Origin: Pseudobacteroides sp.
Lineage (GTDB): Bacteria > Bacillota > Clostridia > Acetivibrionales > DSM-2933
Length of the DNA: 61,627 bases
Assembly: GCF_036567765.1 (NCBI RefSeq)
Contig: NZ_DATCTU010000011.1
Span: 1-61,627 of the forward strand
Reading direction: 5' to 3'
Part shown: one piece after another, positions 27,030 through 35,875 of the stretch
Position numbering within the stretch: position 1 is the first letter of the stretch
Layout: every line of letters starts with the position of its first letter
Position numbers and translations under genes: made by a program
Notes under the pieces: generated by a model
Database searches by the model: none
The model's input: only the letters and a program-made list of their open reading frames with translations
What the model was told of the DNA's origin: nothing

Positions 27030-27485
27030 CTATAAATACTTTATGCTTCTATATTTTAAGATATCAAACCATTTATTTGCAAATGCAGCAAGCTTGTCTC
27101 TTTCCATCAGAGAAAAGGATGCGAAATGCACTTTAAAGTCTTCAAAATCTTCATCTGAGTTTAATCTAATTCCATACCCCATCATGTTTACAGAGGGTGT
27201 TTCATCATACTCATATTCATCAATACGTACAATATCGCATAGCCTTCCTTCTCTTATTTTTCCCACTAACTTAAAATGCAAATCTATTATATTAAAGGTT
27301 CCAGGAAACTCATATGTATCACCATTGATCGGGAGTAACTTACCAATTTTAAATGTACCTGCGTTTTTAGGAATAGGTTTTACTATGCTCTCGGAAATTA
27401 TGAAATAGTACTCGTCAAAACAAGCTGTAATCATTTCTATATTACCCTTTATCAACTTGCTTATTACCTGTTTTTTTTCACTCAT
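27030..27485 (-). CDS. Conserved-looking protein of unknown function
   Basis: I do not recognise this 151-residue protein. It is soluble, with no signal peptide or membrane helix, and reads as an alternation of beta strands (KLLPINGDTYEFPG, DIVRIDEYEYDE) ending in a helix (MERDKLAAFANKWFDILKY). No cysteine or metal motif stands out. The start at 27485 has GGGAGG eight bases upstream. It is the first gene of a likely three-gene run with the HD protein and the methyltransferase, and copy 4 of the 83-nt repeat lies about 95 bases before it. Confidence 0.6.
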   Translation of the reverse strand: MSEKKQVISKLIKGNIEMITACFDEYYFIISESIVKPIPKNAGTFKIGKLLPINGDTYEFPGTFNIIDLHFKLVGKIREGRLCDIVRIDEYEYDETPSVNMMGYGIRLNSDEDFEDFKVHFASFSLMERDKLAAFANKWFDILKYRSIKYL

Positions 27486-27580
27486 GTCCGTATCCTCCCA
27501 CCATTTATTAATCAATAGTATTAGCCTGTATAAAAATTATAAATCCATTACCATTAATGTGCGGTATCCCGGGATACAAA

Positions 27581-27676
27581 ATTCCCTAGACAGAACAAAA
27601 TTACGAAGTGATTTTGCAACATTAGTCGTTGTTGTGTGAAATTGTGGTATAGCATGCACCGCAATTTCTTAGACAT
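27581..27676 (+). repeat. 83-nt repeat family, copy 4 (full unit)
   Basis: The boundary block GACAGAACAA at 27589 recurs as GACATATAA at 27672, again 83 bases apart. Stem 1 is AAAATTAC (27597-27604), loop GAA, GTGATTTT (27608-27615), with one G-T pair. The middle reads GCAACATTAGTCGTTGTTG. Stem 2 pairs GAAATTGTGGT with ACCGCAATTTC, again one G-T pair. It lies between the spoVR terminator and the unknown gene that starts at 27485. Confidence 0.75.
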
Positions 27677-27678
27677 AT

Positions 27679-27702
27679 AAAAAACGCCATATGGCGTTTT
27701 TT
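27679..27702 (-). terminator. Intrinsic terminator of the prkA-yhbH-spoVR operon
   Basis: A 24-base perfect palindrome, with A6 then CGCCAT on one side and ATGGCG then T6 on the other, directly overlaps the spoVR stop codon. The T-run follows the stem on the - strand. Confidence 0.9.
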
Positions 27703-29089
27703 ATACATTGGTTAGTGAAATTTTTTTATGTTCATCGCACATTATCATTTTCCGTTTATCGTCAAGTGTGGTAAGGAGCACTACCTTGCCGTCCCATAAA
27801 TCCTCAACATGCTTCAATGTTTCATAGGCATAGTTTAATTCCAGCTCTCTGCCATCATAAAAGTGCTCTAATACAAGTGTGTTATCCTTCTGGACATATT
27901 CCAACACTTTAATAACCGGTATTCCCGCCATACCCACTGAACTTGCCAAAGTGTCCCTTATTTTCTTCCAGCCTTCTTCATCGGCCACCTCGGAAATTAT
28001 ATATTCATTGCCCTTTTTTCCATATTCAAAAAGATTCATCTCCTGGCATAGCTCATAATTTAAATATCGCCTTAAGAAGGACTGGTCTCTTTCCACTTCC
28101 CTTATTTCAAATATCTTTCGTGGATTGTCCGGATAATTGTTCTTGATGTATTCGAAAATCTTAAAGCCTACATAATACGGATTAATCTGCCCCAAATGTG
28201 GCCTTATTACCTGGTTGTGCCTTTTTAGGAACTCAAAATGCAGCCCCTGGGAAAGCTCCAGCTTATTAAGTATGGTATAATGCCAGAAGCTGGCCCACCC
28301 CTCATTCATTATCTTTGTCTCAATCTGAGGTACAAAATAGGAGGTTTCATACCGCACAATGTCAATAAGGTCACGCTCCCAGGAATTAAGCTTTCCATAT
28401 CTGGATACAAACCAAAGTAAATCCTCCTCCGGCTCTAACGGTATCTTCCTAAAATCCGGTATATCTTCAGGCTGGGTCTGCTTCGGCTCTAAGAGGGGAT
28501 ATTCGCTCTTAGGCTTTTGATACCTTTCTAAAAGCTCTTTCCTCTTCTCCTCCTCACTTAGTCGCTTTACTCCTATTACTCTGGAACACTGGAATTTCAA
28601 AGCATGGGCAGCGTTTAAAATCTTCTCAACCTTTGTATAACCGATGCCGGGGTCTGCAATATACTCTCTGATTCTGTCTGCATGGTTTTTAAAAGTCTCA
28701 ATTGTTAAGTCTGCTTTGGTACCATCTCTGAAAAGCCTGTTGTTCTTAAAAAAGTCGTTATGCCCGTATACATGGGCTATAGTGAGTATCTGAAGGAGCA
28801 GCGTATTGTCCTTCATGAGGTAAGCCAGACATGGGTTTGAATTTATAACCATCTCATAGGGTAAGCCTGTGAGATTATATTTATGCAATGTTTTTATTCT
28901 CTCATAGGATTTTCCATAACTCCAGTGTGGGTAGTGGGAAGGCATACCGACATATGCTTCATATCCTATCATATCTTCATAACTGCAAATCTCAAATTCC
29001 TGTTCATAGTAATCAAGACCTACAGCTTTTGCTATTTCTTCTATTCGTTCATTCCAAGCTATCAGTTCACTTATTGTATAGTCAGACAT
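27701..29089 (-). CDS. spoVR: SpoVR family protein
   Basis: SpoVR is needed for normal spore cortex in Bacillus; its biochemical role is unclear. The 462 residues have family length and blocks, including IAHVYGHNDFFKNN and MNEGWASFWHYTILNKL with the conserved histidines. The ATG at 29089 has GGGAGGG six bases upstream. It is the last gene of prkA-yhbH-spoVR, ending at a strong terminator. The same three families travel together outside spore-formers (E. coli yeaG-yeaH-ycgB), which suggests a shared stress-related task rather than one only in spores. Confidence 0.95.
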   Translation of the reverse strand: MSDYTISELIAWNERIEEIAKAVGLDYYEQEFEICSYEDMIGYEAYVGMPSHYPHWSYGKSYERIKTLHKYNLTGLPYEMVINSNPCLAYLMKDNTLLLQILTIAHVYGHNDFFKNNRLFRDGTKADLTIETFKNHADRIREYIADPGIGYTKVEKILNAAHALKFQCSRVIGVKRLSEEEKRKELLERYQKPKSEYPLLEPKQTQPEDIPDFRKIPLEPEEDLLWFVSRYGKLNSWERDLIDIVRYETSYFVPQIETKIMNEGWASFWHYTILNKLELSQGLHFEFLKRHNQVIRPHLGQINPYYVGFKIFEYIKNNYPDNPRKIFEIREVERDQSFLRRYLNYELCQEMNLFEYGKKGNEYIISEVADEEGWKKIRDTLASSVGMAGIPVIKVLEYVQKDNTLVLEHFYDGRELELNYAYETLKHVEDLWDGKVVLLTTLDDKRKMIMCDEHKKISLTNV

Positions 29090-29102
29090 ATTGGTCCCTC
29101 CC

Positions 29103-30362
29103 TCAATTGGAGTCATCCTTTTCAAGCAGCTTCTTTAGTCCGGGCAGCACATCTTCCTTTTTTGTCATAGTTACTATGGAAAAATTTTTATGCTTTACAC
29201 CCTTTTGATACTCACTCTTTATTGTGCTAATTGAGGAATAATACCCGGGCACAATCTCTCCATATCCAAAAAGATTGCAAACCTCACATAGTTTGTTCGC
29301 ATATTCTACTGCTTTTATATTATCCTCAACCCAGTTATCCCCGTCACTGCAATGGAATGCATATATGTTCCAGCTCGAAGGGTTATATCTTTGCTCTATG
29401 ATTTCCAGTGCTTTTTCATAGCCGCTGCTTATATAGGTACCACCCGACTCGCCCTTATGGAAAAATTCGTTTTCACTTACTTCCTTAGCGACGGTGGTGT
29501 GGGCTACAAACGCCACCTCAACATTAGCATATTTTAGCCTTATAAATTGGTAAAGCAAAAAGTAGAAGCTTCTAGCAAGGTATTTTTTTGACTGATCCAT
29601 AGATCCCGAAACGTCCATAATGCATATTACAACTGCGTTGTAATCCTTTTTATGCTCTTCCCTAACTCTCCAGTACCTTAAATCGTCCTCAATAAAGGGG
29701 AACCGTTTTTTCACGCCGGAGTCATTTTGATCAATCTCATTATCTATATCTTCATCCTCATCAATATAATCATGAATATTATCTTCCACATCACTAGAGC
29801 ATGTTTTATCACCCATTTCCCTTATGGTTCTTTCATACCCCTGCTTACGTTTAATCTTTTCAATAATAGACCGTTTTTTTGCAAGCCTCGGTGGAATTCC
29901 CTTTCTTTGAAAACCTGAACGTTTGGAATATTTGATAGAATCAAGCTCTCCAATTCTTTTACGGTCAAGGTCAGGCAGGTTTAGATCATCAAAAAGGTAG
30001 CTTATAAGCTCATCTATGGTAATTTCTGTCTCATAGTAATCCTCACCTTCCTGATTGCCAGCTTGACCAGAACCATTCCCCTGACCTTGACCCTTGTCTT
30101 CACCTACTATATCCCCCCTCTTTTCATTACCTGTTCCGCTTCCGGTTCCCGAAGAATTTTTTCCATAAATGAACTGGTATTCCTTTATACTTTTTATGGG
30201 GATTTTAATTTTTTTGTCTTTTCTCTGACCTATAATACTTTCCTCTGCTATAATATTTCCAATATTCTTCTTAATAGAGTCCTCAACCAATTGACGATGC
30301 CTCCGCCTGTCTTCTGCCGCTCTATCTTTGCCGCTGCTGCTGAACTCCTTGAAAATAGCCAT
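29103..30362 (-). CDS. yhbH: YhbH/YeaH family protein (DUF444) with VWA-like domain
   Basis: A 419-residue protein with a basic, charged N-terminal half. That half includes a Gly/Ser/Lys-rich low-complexity stretch (about residues 75-105, with GSGTGSGTG) and an acidic patch (DYIDEDEDIDNEID). The C-terminal half is von Willebrand A-like with the MIDAS motif MDVSGSMDQS. The start is the ATG at 30362 with GAGGTGA upstream. It lies between prkA and spoVR, with gaps of 35 and 13 bases. Bacillus yhbH is a sporulation gene; the molecular role is unknown, probably as a partner of the PrkA kinase. Confidence 0.93.
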   Translation of the reverse strand: MAIFKEFSSSGKDRAAEDRRRHRQLVEDSIKKNIGNIIAEESIIGQRKDKKIKIPIKSIKEYQFIYGKNSSGTGSGTGNEKRGDIVGEDKGQGQGNGSGQAGNQEGEDYYETEITIDELISYLFDDLNLPDLDRKRIGELDSIKYSKRSGFQRKGIPPRLAKKRSIIEKIKRKQGYERTIREMGDKTCSSDVEDNIHDYIDEDEDIDNEIDQNDSGVKKRFPFIEDDLRYWRVREEHKKDYNAVVICIMDVSGSMDQSKKYLARSFYFLLYQFIRLKYANVEVAFVAHTTVAKEVSENEFFHKGESGGTYISSGYEKALEIIEQRYNPSSWNIYAFHCSDGDNWVEDNIKAVEYANKLCEVCNLFGYGEIVPGYYSSISTIKSEYQKGVKHKNFSIVTMTKKEDVLPGLKKLLEKDDSN

Positions 30363-30397
30363 TTTAATCACCTCACCAGGTAATTTCTAGGAAACCT

Positions 30398-32326
30398 CTA
30401 GTCCTTCCACAAATTGTTTGCTGCATATTTTAATATTACATTGCAACAGTTACCGCAATAACCATTCTTCTTCATCTCTTCAACCATAGCATTGTACTTT
30501 TCGCTTTGCTCCTGATCCCTAACCTTGGCCATGGTTACAACCCTGCTCAACTCTCTAACAGATGCGGTAAGCTTCTTCTCAATGGCTTCCTTCAATGGCT
30601 CATAGCTGTTATAATCAAGCTTTCCTCCGTTTCTTAATACAAAGAACATATATGCGGTAACATCAGCCCTAAAGCCCTTCGCTGCCGAGTCTGTGATTCC
30701 TATCTGCTCCTCAATGGATCTTAAGAACTTTTCATCGGGCTCCAATTCCTCACCTGTGTTACGATCCTTTATCTTCGTCTTGTTAACATATGCCTCTGCA
30801 TGGTCAAGGTAGTTGTTAAAGAGGCTTTCTGCCTGTTCTCTGTATCCATGAATAAATGCCTTGGTTATTTCCTTTTCAAGTATTTTATTATACTCTTTTC
30901 TGATGGTGTCCTGTATGAAAGCAAGGTATCTTGATTTGTCATCATCTGATATTGCAAGCTCCTTAACAGCTTTAACAAGTGTTTCCATTACAGAAATAGG
31001 ATTTATACAATCATGCTCCGATTCAGATAAAGCAGTATCAATAGATTTCATGATAAACCTTGTTGAAATACCTGTCATACCTTCCCTTGCTGCTTCTTCA
31101 TGGAGCTCAAATATGTCAATCTTTCTAGCCATGCCCTTTTCAACAATCTCTTCCCCGTTATATATCTTAAGTTTGGTCATTGGGTCAACCTTTGCTGACG
31201 GTGCAAGCCTTGTAAGGATAGCAAACATTGAAGCCACCTCAATGGTATGGGGTGCAATATGGGCTTTGAATCTGCTCTTTTTGAGTATCTTTTCATAAAT
31301 TTTCTTTTCTTCACTAAGCTCCAGACAATACGGTATTTCAATTTTTACAATTCTATCCAAAATAGCTTCGTTGGTATGATCAGACTTAAACTTGTTCCAC
31401 TCAGCTTCATTTGAGTGTGCAAGTATTATTCCATCAAAATAAATCATTGAGCCCTTACCAGGTGAAGGTACTGATTTTTCCTGTGTTGCAGTTATCATTG
31501 TATGAAGATATTCGGTTTCATTCTTAAAAACTTCTATAAACTCTACTATACCTCTGTTTCCAACGTTAAAAGCTCCATTTAATGATAATACCCTTGGGTC
31601 ATCCTCAGGATACATGTCAATCTTTGATATATCCACCGATCCAATAAGTACGGATGTGTCTTGATTATTAGGGTCAACAGGAGGTACAACCCCGATTCCT
31701 TTTCTTGATCTTATGGAGAAACCTACCGTTTCGACAGGGAACTTCTCATACTCTCCATTGAATTCATTCTTAAGCCTGTATCGGCATATAGGACAGAGGT
31801 CTCCTTCTATCTTTACATTCAGTATTTCTTCAAACTGTTTTCTAAGGTGCTTGGGAATCAAATGAAGAGGTTCCTCCCTGATGGGGCAGCCTTTTAGTGC
31901 ATACACCGGCGGGCTCATTTCAAGGGCCTTTTTTAGTGCTTCCATAAGGGATGACTTACCTGATCCAACAGGACCTACAAGGTACAAAACCTGTCTTGAT
32001 TCCTCACCTGCCATTGCAGCTGAGTGAAAATATCGTACAAGCTTCATTATAGTCTTATCAATACCAAAGAAATCATCTTCAAAAAACTTATACTTCTTTA
32101 CAACATCATTACCATAAATCCTTCTTAACCGGGGATTTTCATCTGTTTTGATTATCTCAACTCCAGGGTTTGTTATAATATTATACATTCTTTGGTGAGC
32201 CAACATGGAAATGTCCGGATTTTGTTTTAGAATCTCCAGATAATCCAAAAATACGCCTTCAAAAATACCAGTTTTTCTCTCTTCCCTATCCTTTTGAATA
32301 ATGCTAGAAATATCTACCTTTCCCAT
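30398..32326 (-). CDS. prkA: PrkA serine protein kinase/AAA+ protein
   Basis: A 642-residue PrkA: an AAA+ ATPase domain with P-loop VGPVGSGKSSLMEAL (about 117-131) and a C-terminal kinase-like region. Cysteines in LCPICRYR (about 186) and near the C-terminus (CGNCC) could bind metal. PrkA is a sporulation/stress protein; some reports describe kinase and others ATP-dependent protease activity, so the call names the family only. AAAGGAGG precedes the ATG. It is the first gene of the prkA-yhbH-spoVR operon, with repeat copy 5 about 75 bases upstream of its start. Confidence 0.93.
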   Translation of the reverse strand: MGKVDISSIIQKDREERKTGIFEGVFLDYLEILKQNPDISMLAHQRMYNIITNPGVEIIKTDENPRLRRIYGNDVVKKYKFFEDDFFGIDKTIMKLVRYFHSAAMAGEESRQVLYLVGPVGSGKSSLMEALKKALEMSPPVYALKGCPIREEPLHLIPKHLRKQFEEILNVKIEGDLCPICRYRLKNEFNGEYEKFPVETVGFSIRSRKGIGVVPPVDPNNQDTSVLIGSVDISKIDMYPEDDPRVLSLNGAFNVGNRGIVEFIEVFKNETEYLHTMITATQEKSVPSPGKGSMIYFDGIILAHSNEAEWNKFKSDHTNEAILDRIVKIEIPYCLELSEEKKIYEKILKKSRFKAHIAPHTIEVASMFAILTRLAPSAKVDPMTKLKIYNGEEIVEKGMARKIDIFELHEEAAREGMTGISTRFIMKSIDTALSESEHDCINPISVMETLVKAVKELAISDDDKSRYLAFIQDTIRKEYNKILEKEITKAFIHGYREQAESLFNNYLDHAEAYVNKTKIKDRNTGEELEPDEKFLRSIEEQIGITDSAAKGFRADVTAYMFFVLRNGGKLDYNSYEPLKEAIEKKLTASVRELSRVVTMAKVRDQEQSEKYNAMVEEMKKNGYCGNCCNVILKYAANNLWKD

Positions 32327-32401
32327 AATAATTGCCTCCTTTTAATAGGATGTGTTGGTTCATTAAACATACAAACGCTATTTCAAATTTATCAAATTCA
32401 A

Positions 32402-32464
32402 TTATTCCTTACTTAATGACAAAATCGTTTGGGATTTTTGCACTCTTGGTTGTTGTCGTGAAAA
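32402..32464 (+). repeat. 83-nt repeat family, copy 5
   Basis: It shows the boundary remnant, the core AATGACAAAATC, the stem AAAATC (32421-32426) with GATTTT (32433-32438) and the conserved TTGGTTGTTGTCGTGA. The second stem is lost. The copy lies between prkA (-) and the + strand membrane-protein gene. Confidence 0.6.
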
Positions 32465-32724
32465 ACATCAACAAAATTATAAAAGAATAATATGAAGGAA
32501 CAACTTTTCCTATGCTATTTATATATAACTTATAATATTAATAAAGGTCATTTATATTACCTTTATTGATTAAATATTTCTATGCTTTTTGTCCTAAACA
32601 CTTATCTATTAAATTTACTTTATATGTACCGGAAAAAGAGAAACTTTAAACAAAATTTTATTTTAGTAATAAATAATCATTGCTAAAGCTACAAGCCAGA
32701 ATTTGCTTTGATTTAGTCATGATC

Positions 32725-32805
32725 AAAAAATAACTTCCGCTATAAGTTTCGCTCATGTGTTGACTTAACTCGTCAACACCCGCTCAAAAGCGTAAGTAAT
32801 TTTTT
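32725..32805. repeat. 81-bp palindromic element
   Basis: The outer arms at 32725-32741 and 32789-32805 (17 bases) pair with two mismatches; inside, GTGTTGAC (32757-32764) pairs perfectly with GTCAACAC (32772-32779). The left arm shares 19 identical bases with 7365-7383 in inverted orientation. There is no coding capacity and no T-run fitting a terminator. It lies in the 32327-32952 gap, which otherwise holds repeat copy 5 and plain AT-rich DNA. Confidence 0.6.
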
Positions 32806-32952
32806 ATTCATGTCTTAATTACTATAATTTTATCATATATACCGAAAAATAACTATATCCAACTTTATAATAAAATCGCATTTTTTACCATTATATAGGT
32901 TTTTATTTAATGTTATAATTATCTTGCTATAATTCTCGTTTTATAGAAAGGT

Positions 32953-34671
32953 ATGATTATTATCAAAGCATTAAGACAAAATTTCTATAAATGTTTATAT
33001 ATACTATTGGCTATTACGGCAGGATTATGCCTTTTTCTGGTTTCTTCCGCAATTACTCTTGAAAAGACCATTATGAATTCGGAATTTCACAAGAAGCAAG
33101 TTGAAAAGCATAATCTATATTCATATACACAAGATCAAGTAATAGACTCTCTTGGAAACATAAATTTAAATACCAGTTCTGAAACTGACTCGGACCAGTT
33201 TTCAAGTATTTTGGGAGCTCTAAAAAAGTCCATTACCCCAGACCTTATAAGACTGAATCTTGAAAGCCTCATAGAAGGAATTTTCCAGTATCTCCATGGC
33301 AAAAGCAACTTTCTGCCCGATATAGTTTTAAACACCGATGCTAACCAAAGTAATATTAATATCGGCGAAATGACCGATCACAACCAAAAGTATTCATATG
33401 CATTATCAAAAATAAAAAAGGTAAACTTAAGCTTGATACTTCAGTATTTTGACAGGAGTGACATAGCTGACAGCCTGTCAATTTTTAAGCTTTATTTTTA
33501 CGTTATAAATACAATACCTTTATTTCTTTCCCTATTGGCAGTATTACTTTTAATAACAGCCATAGCCTTTTCAAACAATATAATAAAATTATTAAAGTGG
33601 CTTATGCTTCTGTTTATAACTTGGTCAGCATCCTCTTTGACATTTGCACTATTTCTTATCTATAAAAACAGTATAATAGAAAGCAGTATTTATCCTGTGA
33701 CTTCATCAATACCGCTGCCGAATGATATTACACTGTCCTATGTAGCCGATTGCTTGAAAATTATATGGGAAGTATTTGTGGTACTAGGGTTAGTCATAGG
33801 TGTCGTAAGTTTACTATTCTTAATTGCTCTTAAAAGAAAGGCTGCAAACATTATCAAAGATCAGACCTCCTGCAATAAAAACAGGACTATTGGTTCCATT
33901 AAATATGGAGTATGCATTTTCATATTTCTGCTAGTAATATCGGTATTAATAAATAAATCATATATAGTTAAAAAGGAATTTTTAGAAAATAATTTTCCGG
34001 TTGTTTTAAATAAGCTAAAAAATTACAGTACCGTTACGAAAATCATTCCTGCAAAGGATACTTCAATCTCCATGCTTCTTGTAAAGCTTGTTGACAAAAA
34101 AGACAAAACACCTGTTTCGGGTTTAAAGATGCATCTGACAGGCGAAACAGCTGCTGGCGGAGTAAGCAGTGTCGATATCATCTCTGATGAAAATGGTGAT
34201 GCAAGACATACTTTAGACAAGGGTAAATACAGGCTTAGCTTTGATCAAGACAGTTTTCCCGATTTATACCAACTACCTTCGCCGGTTTTCTTTGAATTGA
34301 AGTCTGCCGGAACTACCATAATATCAATCGAGCTTGATAAAGCTCAGGATCTTAACCTGAACAAGTGGGGCATTGCAGAAGTTGAGGTCTTTGATAAAAA
34401 TAACATACCTGTCCCTGATATCGAGTTGTATGTTGTGGGTAACCTAATGGCACCTGGAAACCCCGATAACTTAATTGCAGTCACAAATTCTGAAGGAATT
34501 GCAGTTTTAAGGCTTAATGAAGGAAGCTATAAAATAAGCTTTACAACTGCATCATTCCCACAAAACTACAAAACTCCGCCTTCTATTGACATAAAAGTAA
34601 TAGCCAACAGTATTGCAAGATATAGTATAAAGCTCTCTGAAAAAAAGGCTGACTCTCCCATGGAACAATAA
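32953..34671 (+). CDS. Multi-pass membrane protein with two C-terminal Ig-like/CNA-B-like domains, unknown
   Basis: I do not recognise the family of this 572-residue protein. Hydrophobic helices lie near residues 12-34, 183-206, 213-236, 268-292 and 316-335, with a 145-residue outside loop between the first two. After the last helix come two similar beta-sandwich domains (about 365-460 and 465-560) of the carboxypeptidase-regulatory/SpaA type. Each has a PVSGL or PVPDI strand, an ENGDA or SEGIA turn and a GKYRLSFD or GSYKISFT strand. The ribosome binding site (AGAAAGG) is very close to the ATG. It begins a + strand island and is followed by a repeat-rich protein gene. Confidence 0.7.
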   Translation: MIIIKALRQNFYKCLYILLAITAGLCLFLVSSAITLEKTIMNSEFHKKQVEKHNLYSYTQDQVIDSLGNINLNTSSETDSDQFSSILGALKKSITPDLIRLNLESLIEGIFQYLHGKSNFLPDIVLNTDANQSNINIGEMTDHNQKYSYALSKIKKVNLSLILQYFDRSDIADSLSIFKLYFYVINTIPLFLSLLAVLLLITAIAFSNNIIKLLKWLMLLFITWSASSLTFALFLIYKNSIIESSIYPVTSSIPLPNDITLSYVADCLKIIWEVFVVLGLVIGVVSLLFLIALKRKAANIIKDQTSCNKNRTIGSIKYGVCIFIFLLVISVLINKSYIVKKEFLENNFPVVLNKLKNYSTVTKIIPAKDTSISMLLVKLVDKKDKTPVSGLKMHLTGETAAGGVSSVDIISDENGDARHTLDKGKYRLSFDQDSFPDLYQLPSPVFFELKSAGTTIISIELDKAQDLNLNKWGIAEVEVFDKNNIPVPDIELYVVGNLMAPGNPDNLIAVTNSEGIAVLRLNEGSYKISFTTASFPQNYKTPPSIDIKVIANSIARYSIKLSEKKADSPMEQ

Positions 34672-34732
34672 AATGCCCAATGGAATATCATAAATAATAT
34701 GCCAAAAGTATCATTATAGGGGAGGAAGAAAT

Positions 34733-35680
34733 ATGCCATATTTTGCATACCCATTCTCTAATTCAGGAAACGGAAAGAAAACCGGTAACAAAGCAAACAG
34801 CACAATACCTGAGGCACAGGAAATTAAAGAAACTCCTAATACCGAAGCAGTTGAAGAGGCTGTTCAGAATGTAATTGAAGAGCCGCCTTTAGACATAAAA
34901 GCACCTTTAGATAACATAATGCCTTCATACGCTGAAATGCCTCTGCCTCCAAATATGCCTGTTAATCCGCAAATGTATTCTAACCCACAAATGTTTACCA
35001 ACCCACAAATGCCTGTTAATATGCAAATGTGTACCAGCCCGCAAATGCCAATCAATCCGCTGATGCATTCCATGCCTCAGATGCCCATGGTACATAACCC
35101 CAATATGCACACGTGTCCATATTTAATGTACACACAAATGATTCCTGAAGTGTATAATACACTTCCTTTTGATACAGCACCTACAGGCGTTCAAAGCGAT
35201 ATCATTCGGCCAGCTGGAGATCCCCCACCTGTTTTAAGCAATAACCCGCCATCTATAAACATAGTAATGTTCAAGGAACTTACAGGTTACCCCAATTATG
35301 GTAACCCCAGCAGAAATGCCGATATTCTATATACAGGAAATAGGGGTACTTGGACATTCGAGCTGCCCGGTATTCAACAGCTGCTCCTTAATCAGTCTGC
35401 ACAGGTAATAATACGTGCAGTACTGGACGACCATAACAACGTGCCCATTAACAGGTATTCTGCCAGAATATCAATAAATGAGAGAGTAGTTCACAACGGC
35501 CCGGTACCTTTAGACCACGGTACGCCTGCCGGTTCTATGTTTACCAACTGGAAACCCTTAACCTTCACAATTAACAACATCAGAAGAATGAACAGGATAA
35601 CAATTGAGAACACTTCAAGGACCGGACCTGAGGACTGGATGGCCTTCGATTGGATAGAAATAAGGCTTATACAGAGATAA
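34733..35680 (+). CDS. Hexapeptide-repeat protein with beta-rich C-terminal domain, unknown
   Basis: A 315-residue protein in three parts. Residues 1-70 are polar and acidic. Residues 76-117 are a tandem of about seven hexapeptides of the form xxNPQM (Met at every sixth place), with two cysteines nearby. Residues 175-312 are a beta-rich domain ending EDWMAFDWIEIRL that looks like a jelly-roll. There is no signal peptide. Pro/Met/Asn repeat proteins of this kind in clostridia are often spore-surface proteins, which is only a suggestion here. GGGGAGGAA precedes the ATG; the gene follows the membrane-protein gene by 61 bases. Confidence 0.65.
   Translation: MPYFAYPFSNSGNGKKTGNKANSTIPEAQEIKETPNTEAVEEAVQNVIEEPPLDIKAPLDNIMPSYAEMPLPPNMPVNPQMYSNPQMFTNPQMPVNMQMCTSPQMPINPLMHSMPQMPMVHNPNMHTCPYLMYTQMIPEVYNTLPFDTAPTGVQSDIIRPAGDPPPVLSNNPPSINIVMFKELTGYPNYGNPSRNADILYTGNRGTWTFELPGIQQLLLNQSAQVIIRAVLDDHNNVPINRYSARISINERVVHNGPVPLDHGTPAGSMFTNWKPLTFTINNIRRMNRITIENTSRTGPEDWMAFDWIEIRLIQR
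34958..35083 (+). repeat. 18-bp-period coding tandem repeat
   Basis: About seven imperfect 18-base units encode the xxNPQM hexapeptides. Units differ by several synonymous and conservative changes, so the array is old or under selection for the peptide pattern and not a recent slippage product. Confidence 0.75.
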
Positions 35681-35717
35681 AACATATTCTTGGAGCCCTA
35701 GGCCTTTAATTATCAAT

Positions 35718-35776
35718 GAAATTATGGTGTCTATCAAGACCTGAAATTTTGCAGAATATATAGATACCATAATTTC
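35718..35776. repeat. Long hairpin upstream of rqcH
   Basis: A 17-base-pair stem (35718-35734 with 35760-35776) has a single G-T pair and a 25-base loop. No T-run follows on either strand, so it is not a standard terminator. The arm end ACCATAATTTCC is the same as in stem 2 of the 83-nt repeat family (copy 3), so it may be a distant relative. It lies 100 bases before the rqcH start. Confidence 0.55.
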
Positions 35777-35875
35777 CATATGCCTTTATTCCTTCATCAA
35801 TAAATGCTATACTGTATTAAGGGTAAAGCTTAAAAAGTTTTATCTGCAAATTGGAGTCCAAAAGGAGTGTCAGCA

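Noticed and set aside
34958..35083. Possible CRISPR-like array
   Set aside because: The 18-base units are contiguous, coding and without spacers. No cas genes are in the window.
34864..35110. Antisense frames over the hexapeptide repeats
   Set aside because: The 18-base period keeps other frames open too; there is no ribosome binding site, and the + strand frame has a good start.
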